Positions 57,018-64,000 of a DNA stretch of 64,000 bases are shown here, piece after piece. Below the pieces are notes generated by a model. It ran no database searches, had not been told where the DNA came from, and saw only the letters and a list, made by a program, of their open reading frames with translations. The DNA is taken from assembly GCF_029784135.1 (NCBI RefSeq), contig NC_073746.1:102130515-102194514 (forward strand), given 5' to 3'. A program made the position numbers and the translations under genes. The stretch comes from Toxorhynchites rutilus septentrionalis (Eukaryota; Arthropoda; Insecta; Diptera; Culicidae). Every line of letters starts with the position of its first letter. The stretch's first letter is position 1.

Positions 57018-57941
57018 TTACCACTCGCTCTCTTCATCATCCCACCCATCCTCGTTATCTGCTAGATCCTCTGCTTTGATATCGAACCTAGTACTAGCAA
57101 TCAGCGGGGAATCCTTCTCCTTCACCTTTGGCTCCAATCCCGCTCGGTGCGAGCTGTGGCCCGATGTTAACGGGACACTTTCATTACTGTTAACCTCTTC
57201 GTCATCATTGATCAACAATACGTTCGCCTTTTGGATAACCGGTTCCATGTCCTTAAAAAAGTCCATCTCATCTGCGCTTGATTCCAGCTTTTTGAATGTT
57301 TGCGTTTTGATGTCCAAATTTTCTATACTCTCCTCCTGCCGCGGTGGGACGGATTGTTTATCCTTCGTAGGATCTTTCTGCTCCGGTTTGTTGTGTGGCA
57401 AACCGGCTGTTTGATTCGAACCAGCCTTGGGTGGTGGAATAGTCTCAACTTTGGAAATGGCAGTGATCTGATCATTTCTAACCGATTCAGGCTCTTCGAC
57501 TTTCTTGACAGAGTTGCTAGAAGTTTGTTCGTTGGAATCATTCTCCCAATCACTCCACTCATCCACTTCTAGCTCCACATCGCTGTTGGTATGGTAAATG
57601 TCTTCTCCCTCGGGAGACAACCGCTCGGGCATGAAGTTAAACTCACCTCCGTTCACCATTGAAGAGAACGATACACTGTTGTCTCCAATGGCTACGCCGC
57701 TTCCACCTGGGGTGGGACTTCCTGAGAGAAATTCTCCCGAACCCAACACCGGAGTGATTGAGCGAACTCCGCTCCATGGGTTTGATTGGTCGGGCACTCC
57801 TTGTGGTCGACCGTCGGCAAATATTTTACTCCGATTGCCCCCAATCACTACTGCCGAGCCCAGAATAGGAACTAAATCGGCAAGGCATAGCAACGTTTTC
57901 GCCACTAGAACATCATTTGTGTCCTTGATGCCCAAGAGCAG
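57018..57941 (-). CDS. SCYL3: SCYL3 exon 2: last HEAT repeat and disordered tail
   Basis: 307 codons plus stop. The acceptor is GCTTCGTTCCAG. It begins [10 protein letters not shown] and ends with an acidic, tryptophan-containing tail. Confidence 0.92.
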   Translation of the reverse strand: MLLGIKDTNDVLVAKTLLCLADLVPILGSAVVIGGNRSKIFADGRPQGVPDQSNPWSGVRSITPVLGSGEFLSGSPTPGGSGVAIGDNSVSFSSMVNGGEFNFMPERLSPEGEDIYHTNSDVELEVDEWSDWENDSNEQTSSNSVKKVEEPESVRNDQITAISKVETIPPPKAGSNQTAGLPHNKPEQKDPTKDKQSVPPRQEESIENLDIKTQTFKKLESSADEMDFFKDMEPVIQKANVLLINDDEEVNSNESVPLTSGHSSHRAGLEPKVKEKDSPLIASTRFDIKAEDLADNEDGWDDEESEW

Positions 57942-59130
57942 CTGGAACGAAGCGGATTACTTCAATGAAAATTCTATGATATCGTGAAAAACCTACCTGT
58001 GGCAGAACATGTTCTTTCAGCTCTTCTTTGCTGAAGAAGTCAACATACGCTGGGAAGTACTCCAGCAGTGTTAACCGAATCTGGGCATCTTGAACGCAGA
58101 ACACTTGCTTTATTTTAGGAATAATATAAGCCGAAAATGTTTTGGCCGCGAACAAATCTGGAGACAAATCATCGGTTTTGGGTCGCATAATATGTGGAGT
58201 GACACAAAGTTGGGCCGTTGTATCGAGCAACACTATCCGAGAGAGAAGCAACGATCCCATCTGCTCGGCGACTGTCTCCGGGTCGAACGTTCGCAAACGA
58301 TCCGCTAAGCCGGTGAAAAACTCTTGCTTCGCCTGCGGACTTTTTAGTGGAAGTTCAGTTAAAAAGGAATGTATTAGGATAAAATCATGATTGAACAGCG
58401 GATGCAGCAAAATAGCCGACAACTTAGGGCGCATGGAAACATTTGCGTGTTTTAGGTGTGTTGCGCAATAAGATTTAAAATCTTCCACAGCCGGAATGTT
58501 ACTGTCACTTTTGTTATGCAAAATTTCCTCGCACATTATCGCAAAAGCGAACTGCTCCACGCCATGGCCCTTGTTTTTCAACTCGTCCGGATCAATTGCC
58601 TTGCCGTATCTGTAGGGCTGAGCTTTTTCCAGCAGATTCAGGTTGAATTCCTCCACTGCCCACAGATGTTCGAAGCCGGCCAATCTCCAGGCGCCGTCTT
58701 CGGTAACGTATATAGATGACATGCTAATGCTCAGATGGCGAACGTTCGCTTGTTCTATTAGGAAAATCAACGCACACAGAATGTTCCGCAGGCCCAAACA
58801 AATCTGAACGTCGCTTGTGATATTCAAACAAGTGGCCAGTGGTCGGCACCGTTCTGTGGCCAACATTTTCAGCGAACCCTTGTTCCATGACGCAATGTAC
58901 TTCAGTATGTTTGGATGTCGGTAGATTTTAAGATTTTTGATTGCCCTTTCCAGCGGGTTCAGATTTGTCCAAAACTGTCCCGTTACCAGTGTTTCTCCTT
59001 GAAAAATCGTAATATACGACACTGACGTTTCGGTCGGAATCTCACCATTGTAAACAGACCAGAAATCCGTAACCTGGATGGCCTTCTTGCTGATTTCCAA
59101 TCCTTTCAGCTGAGATTGATCGTTACCCAT
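57018..59130 (-). CDS. SCYL3: SCYL3 / PACE-1 pseudokinase, 2 exons
   Basis: Exons 59130-57997 and 57941-57018, separated by a 55-bp GT-AG intron, join in phase 0 ([14 protein letters not shown]) to 685 codons. I start at MGNDQSQ rather than the ATG 24 bp upstream because family members begin MG-S/N, an N-myristoylation signal. The kinase-like domain (about 20-240) lacks the usual residues: HLSISMSS stands where HRD-x4-N belongs and LAGFE replaces DFG. HEAT-like helices follow (about 240-430), including [20 protein letters not shown]. The last 220 residues are polar and probably disordered, with two Trp/acid motifs (DEWSDWEND and GWDDEESEW at the C-terminus). Human SCYL3 binds ezrin and acts at Golgi and lamellipodia. 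Length fits the family (688-742 aa). Confidence 0.93.
57997..59130 (-). CDS. SCYL3: SCYL3 exon 1: myristoylation site, pseudokinase, first HEAT repeats
   Basis: 378 codons. The donor is CAGGTAGGT. It contains all kinase-like sequence, including the degenerate catalytic loop. Confidence 0.92.
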
Positions 59131-59159
59131 CACTAACAATAATCGTTCACTCAACAGAA

Positions 59160-59604
59160 CATTCTCATAATGTTATGGCAGTTAACAGCAGGAATCGTAT
59201 TAGGAATTATTCCGCACCAAATTGGAACGATTCGTAGAACACGAAATGTATTTCACATACGCAAAAGTTCCACTGTGCGGGGAATTGTCAAACATGAGGT
59301 CATTCATGTTTTCAGCTACAGGGAGAAAAACGAGTTGCCAATTTGTTACATTGATAAGGTAAATGATGTTGGTTTTTCCCATTTGTGTGTTTTTGCGCAA
59401 CTAGTAAATGCAAATCGATTTTTTTTCATGAAAATCACATGTAATCAAGACGAGTTTGGGTTTGCTGAAAAAACCCAAGTGTAATAATACCATAAGGCGT
59501 TCAAATTGTTCAATGCTTTATGTTTTTTACGATTCTCTTCAAATAGAAGTTATGATCATGGTTTGTCCACGTCTGATCATCTTCTTCTTCTCAAATGGCT
59601 CTAA
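59160..59604. other. Upstream region of SCYL3 and dispersed repeat
   Basis: The first ~150 bp should contain the SCYL3 5' UTR/promoter, with no clear core elements. 59429-59582 is the diverged partner of the repeat at 15485-15660. Confidence 0.45.
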
Positions 59605-61354
59605 GGCCGTCTACACATTAGGCAACAGCAACCCGATCTATGTTGGCAATGTCAATCGCATCGCCAACTCAGCTCTGCACATTGAGACAACTCGAACGCG
59701 ATGAATTCGTTAAGTTTTTATCCGTCATCATAAACTGCCTAATCGCTGGCAGAGATGCCATTTATTTAATTGCCGAAAAAATCATACGGAGAGCAAATTA
59801 TGAAAAATTGGTTTGATAAAAACTACTTTACTTGGGATTTTTCTTGACACCAGGCAAAGAAAAAATAAATAAAAACTTAATTTCACAAATCATCGAATCA
59901 AATTGAATGCATACGCGGCTACTTAAAACTACAATAGAATCAAAAGGGCACCATTGAAATACAATTTACACTATAGCAGAAAAAAAATCTGCTTATCTGG
60001 CATTCCTGGATGTACTTTTTTCGAAGGTGTTTCATCTCATATATCAAACAATAATACCATTTTTATTTAAAAAATGTACCGTTGTGTTAATATTCCTTCG
60101 TGTGTACAATAGATTTCAGAATTTCTTTTGGGTGCTGCTTTTTTTCTAAATTCTAAATATTTCTAAAAAATGGATGTATATATTTATTTTTCGTTGGAGT
60201 AATACCACAAACCAGCAAACAATATTTACAAACATAAAAAAATCATTGGAATAAGAATACAGCCGAAAAGAATTATATAAAGAAAACAGAAAAATTTTCA
60301 ACAATTCTTCTAAAGAATGATTTATGTATACACTAACGCTAAATATGTGCACCCGTGGCCGAGTGGTTAGCGTCTCACATTATCATGCCGGGTGTTCGGG
60401 TTCGATTCCCGTTCTGGCCGGGGGATTTTTCGTCAAAGAAATTTCCTTCGACTTGCACTGTGGTCATGCGTATTCAAGAGCTTGCCCCTCGGAATACATT
60501 CAAGGCGTGTTATTTGGCTTAAGAAATCTCGACCAAGTGTTAATAAATGACGCTAGTTAATGCATACGTTGAGACGGCAAAAGTTCCACAAGGGAACGTT
60601 AACGCCATTCAAGAAGAAGAAGAAATATGAAAAATTCTCCTAGGGGTCACATATTCGCAGACCGCACCTTCGCACATGGTACAATCGAGAATCAGGGATG
60701 ATAACGGTTTCCCGGGAAATCTGACCAGAATTATCCAATCTTAGGCTATCTGTTGGTATTTGTTGAATCATTATTATAACCGACGGCATCAAGCTAAAGG
60801 TGACATATTTACCTAACATACTTATTTCGGCTCGCTGATAACAACAGACAGCAACAATTGCTGTTAACTTGGAAAAAACACATCCAGCGGATTCTGTGCT
60901 TCTTGCTCAATCTCCAATATTATACGCATCCTTGACCAATTCAGCACTCTTCCCGGACGGTATATCAAGAGAACTTGCATATTGATGGCATTTCCTAACG
61001 TCAAACGAATATATATTATATATAAACTAAACCAAAGTAGCAAAATACTTACATCTCGTTCGTTCATAGAAACAGATGCGCCAATATTGTAAACACTGTT
61101 TTGCATCACCACTGACAGATATTGAAATTCAATGAACGCAGAAATCAAAACGTCAACAGCAATTGAACGAAAAAGTAGTTGTCGACACAAATCGCGCGCG
61201 ACTCGACATGCTAGGTTGAATCGAAAAAGTTGGTCCGACCTAAGTTGCCAGTTGCCTAGTGTGTATGCTCTCATTTGATTACACATGCTCTCATCTTATT
61301 TGACAGATTCGTTAAGTTGCTTTCCAACTTAGGTTGCCTAGTGTGTAGATGGCC
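59605..61354. mobile_element. TIR element with TAA target duplication, 1750 bp
   Basis: The left end GGCCGTCTACACATTAGGCAA and the inverted right end GGCCATCTACACACTAGGCAA match in 19 of 21. TAA flanks both sides (59602-59604, 61355-61357). A 3-bp TWA duplication suggests the PIF/Harbinger superfamily. A SINE is inserted at 60348-60622. A 140-codon minus frame at 60864-61286 begins near the right end, where a transposase could start, but I recognise no domain. Confidence 0.8.
60348..60622 (+). mobile_element. Full-length Feilai-type tRNA-derived SINE
   Basis: The tRNA-like head has A box gtggccgagtgg (60355-60366) and B box ggttcgattcc (60399-60409), the Pol III promoter pair. The body ends in a GAA repeat. 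AAATATG is duplicated at 60341-60347 and 60623-60629. Name by resemblance to the Aedes SINE Feilai. Confidence 0.85.
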
Positions 61355-61426
61355 TAACGTTCCTAGAGAAACTTCGGCGTCTCAACGTATTATTACTCAC
61401 ATCATTTCTATTAGTACTTAGTTGAG

Positions 61427-61560
61427 ATTTATATGCCAAATAACACACCTTGAATGCACTCTGAATGGCAAGCTCTAAAATACGCATGACCACAGTGTCG
61501 GTCGAAAAAAATTTTCTTCGACGAAAAATTCCCCCGACCAGTACGGGAATCGAACCCTAT
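61427..61560 (-). mobile_element. SINE fragment, minus strand
   Basis: The reverse complement carries the B box (gggttcgattcccg) and the first part of the SINE body (aaaatttttttcgaccgac, agagcttgcc). The A box is missing and the tail is cut off. Confidence 0.75.
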
Positions 61561-61764
61561 GTTGTTTTCGTCGACATTCTCACCTCCCGCAACGTATTTC
61601 ACCAGATTAACAAGAGTAGACGTCGGTATGAGTTCATTCTCGTCTTGTTCGATATTTAAGTCAATAATCGGCAAGAGTTTTCTCCATGACCTTACAAGTG
61701 TTATGGGTTGGATGGAATACCATGCATCTGCCGGCTCATCTATCCTTTTTTTTTGTTGAAATAA

Positions 61765-62245
61765 TCAACTGGTAATATGTTCATGTGATAGATCTTCAGA
61801 CAATAAAACCTCTTCAAAGTCACGTTGAAACTCATCAGCTGCTTGATGATCTCCGCTCAGCTTGTCTCCGTGTATACCAATGTCTCTAATTCCACGACGT
61901 TTCTCAAAACGATGTAACCAACCACACGATGCATAAAAAAAAGTTTTTGCTTCAGCTGAAGTGATTGAACCGGAAACGGAAGTGCCCTCGCTTCGCACCT
62001 GTGCACCTGTTCATAGTAGGTGGATTTCTTCATTGTTTCCCGGTTTTTTATCATCACTGTCCGACATTGATGCAAAACTCAGCAGTTTGTCTTTTTGCTT
62101 TAAAATGTCTCGCATTATTGCTTCTCCAATCCCGTAATCCAAGCACATCTGCTTCATTGAAGCTCCATTTTCAGCTAACGAAATAGTACACTTGAGCACT
62201 ATGAACACTTATGTGAATTAATAAATTCGCAATCTGAAAAGTACA
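61765..62245 (-). pseudogene. Tigger/pogo-type (Jerky-like) transposase N-terminus
   Basis: Minus-strand blocks in order: ISLAENGASMKQMCLDYGIG (psq/CENP-B HTH 1), MKKSTYYEQV, a SITSAEAK segment, GWLHRFEKRRGIRDIGIHGD (CENP-B HTH 2), LSGDHQAADEFQRDF and LSEDLSHEHI. Frameshifts between blocks. The DDE domain, which should follow at lower coordinates, is absent. Confidence 0.8.
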
Positions 62246-62499
62246 GTGTTAACAGCTACTGTGAACACTGTCTGACATCGTAAAAAAAGGGAAAGCTATT
62301 TATTTCCCCTTCTCAGGCCTAGTAAGGTTACTTTCATAATAGAGCGCGTATCTTTAACCCGACTACTGCTGTTCGAAGTCCCTCACGGTGCAGAATAAGA
62401 GGAAAGCCTTTAGAATTCTAGGAACTTTCTTTGTTGTTGGCGTTTTTAATTATTTTTTTTCATTGCGAGTTTTGCGTCCGCGGATAATCGAGTTTCCAC

Positions 62500-62795
62500 T
62501 GTAGATGTTGCATTTCTCATTGCTTGAGTTTACTTTCATCTTATTGATTCATTCATAGTTTAGGCTTTCTTCAGAATATTGCCTTTTCTTGGGCATATTA
62601 AAGGTGAACAATAAGTACGTAGCATAGAAGGTAAGGGAAATTTCCTGTTTCTATTTCTGATTGCTTGAGTTTACTTTCATCTTATTGATCCATTCATAAT
62701 TTAGGCTTTCTTCAGAATATTGCCTTTTCTTGGGCATTTTAAAGGTGAACAACAAAGTACGTAGAATAGAAGGTAAGGGAAATTTCCTGTGTATA
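62500..62795 (+). repeat. ~140-bp tandem duplication derived from mariner 3' sequence
   Basis: Two units share ttgcttgagtttactttcat, ttcttcagaatattgccttt and gaaggtaagggaaatttcct (62520-62652 and 62663-62790). The core matches the minus-strand mariner remnant near 15700-15775. Confidence 0.7.
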
Positions 62796-62944
62796 CACAC
62801 GAATAGCGCATGTGTTGCACACAAAAGGAGGTAGTAATAAAAAAATCCTCAATTTGTTCGAAGGTCTGAGGTTGTTTCAATATCTCTTGAGTTTAAAAGT
62901 TCTAAAAATCATAAATAGTGACAAAATCGCAAATCGAGCCAACG

Positions 62945-63356
62945 ATGAACGCGATAGTGTACCGCATTTCCACTACAGGTAAGGTTTTATGTGATATTTT
63001 ATCAATTTCATACTGAACAGTTTTTGTTTACTTCAGTGAAATGTCAAAATGCCACGTCCCACGCTGCCGGAGCACAATAATTTTAAATAGAAGAACCGAA
63101 AGTTTTGGAGAAAGCCGAAATAACTTTGCATCGTTTCCCGACCAACAAATTTTTGGGATGAAAATGGTTTAACTTTTTCGGATACAAAGGCTCGTTCGAT
63201 GCGCGAAAGATATGTGTTTGTTCCCTTCATTTTTCACTGGATTCTTTTGGAGATACTGTTTTAACCGATAATCAGCAAAGAAGACGTCTTCGTACTGGAG
63301 GTGAGTGTGTTTTATATAAATTGTAATTTGATAAACTACTCGGAGACGTTTTCAGC
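62945..63356 (+). pseudogene. THAP-domain gene remnant with two introns
   Basis: Exon-like 62945-62978 ends ACAG|GTAAGG; an acceptor TTACTTCAG ends at 63036. The next segment opens MSKCHVPRCRSTIILN at 63041 and, after a one-base shift, continues ITLHRFPTNKFLG, stop, KWFNFF, then RKICVCSLHFSLDSFGDT, giving the C2CH pattern of a THAP zinc finger. It ends GGAG|GTGAGT at 63300 with another acceptor at 63355. The frameshift and stop mark it as broken. It could be a host THAP gene or a THAP-type transposase. Confidence 0.55.
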
Positions 63357-64000
63357 TATCCCATGCATTCGCTCCTTGGATCGGGAACGGAAACGACACT
63401 GCTTCGATATAATATACACACATTTGATATCGGTTTTTGCATTTTTTTCATAATACAGATGCAATAATTTTACTATTCAATTTTAAAATGATTAAATAAA
63501 CTGCTATTTCATCATTTCGAAACATATTTCGAGACAGTTCTTTTGTTACAATTTTAATTTAGTTAATAACTCAATTGCAAAAACTTTCCAATTTAAGTTT
63601 GCTATAGAATCCGATAGATGAGGTTCTGACCTATTTTCCACGTTGGTAAATACAGCTGGGAATGTATTTGCAGTTAAGTTATGACCCAAAGAGAGAGTCG
63701 ATGTAGAGAAATCGATCAAATCACTTACACCCCTTTCATTCAAAGCCCCTCAAATTTAAATATGTTCGAATTTATATGGATTCGATCGATGGTTTATTAC
63801 TATGTATTGCTTTTTTCTTTGTCTACCACTACTTGAACAAATCAGGGAGGAGATTACCTTCTTATTCTACGTACTTTGGGTGAACAATACTCAACACAGA
63901 GAATATTCAGGACAACAAAACAAACAAATTGCAGCGCGCCAAGCGGTTACCATAGTAATCATGTGGGCAAACCAATATCAGCGAATCGAACAAACCATGA
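63357..64000. other. No feature recognised
   Basis: After the THAP remnant no coding or repeat feature was identified to the end of the window. Confidence 0.35.

Noticed and set aside
60348..60420. Functional tRNA gene
   Set aside because: A and B boxes are present, but the sequence does not close into an acceptor stem, and it continues into a SINE body with a GAA tail and target duplication.
1..64000. Endogenous non-retroviral virus fragments, common in Aedes
   Set aside because: I looked for polymerase, nucleoprotein and glycoprotein-like frames on both strands and saw none. Absence by eye is not proof.

Overview
This window looks like nuclear DNA from a culicine mosquito, most likely Aedes. 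The evidence is three spliced animal genes, small GT-AG introns of 50-70 bp beside a giant repeat-filled intron, tRNA-derived SINEs of the Feilai type with a GAA-repeat tail, and a very high density of mosquito-style Tc1/mariner, MITE, Helitron and LTR elements. The species call is inference from repeat style and protein resemblance; no search was possible.

Only three host genes are supported. TMEM242 (33106-33686, plus, 3 exons, 151 aa) is an inner-mitochondrial-membrane protein. Its convergent neighbour is an IKK-beta-type kinase (33845-45560, minus, 5 exons, 787 aa) of the Imd/Toll NF-kappaB pathway, whose catalytic and C-terminal halves are separated by a 9.2 kb intron packed with transposons. 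SCYL3/PACE-1 (57018-59130, minus, 2 exons, 685 aa) is a myristoylated pseudokinase. The TMEM242 and IKK stop codons are 158 bp apart and their polyadenylation signals overlap inside one 9-bp block.

Nearly all the rest is repeats. 1-5300: little recognisable apart from one transposase fragment. 5330-8890: a ~160-bp satellite split by a 2.1-kb palindromic foldback, then a Helitron-like end. 8.9-12.4 kb and 19.9-23 kb: no gene or element recognised. 12.4-30.8 kb: SINE, Tc1/mariner, hAT and Gypsy remnants, including a Tc1-like element inserted cleanly inside a mariner. 31-43.9 kb: MITEs, a canonical Helitron and mariners. 45.6-53.7 kb: a Penelope-like fragment, MITEs and a young composite LTR retrotransposon. 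53.9-55.6 kb: three ~635-bp tandem units. 55.9-56.9 kb: a duplicated exon-like unit. 59.2-64 kb: a TAA-flanked element carrying a SINE, a Tigger remnant and a broken THAP domain.

The most interesting signals are these. (1) A repeat family is bounded by inverted copies of GACGTAGGACTAC and has a covarying terminal stem-loop followed by a T run. Two ~1.3-kb copies carry four different nested insertions, and each copy preserves the empty sites for the other. (2) The 5' leader of the LTR element has an array of 35-bp units, each forming the same hairpin, with compensatory changes in diverged copies. (3) That LTR element has near-identical LTRs, a perfect target duplication and an open gag-protease frame, but its pol region is replaced by antisense fragments of two other transposons.
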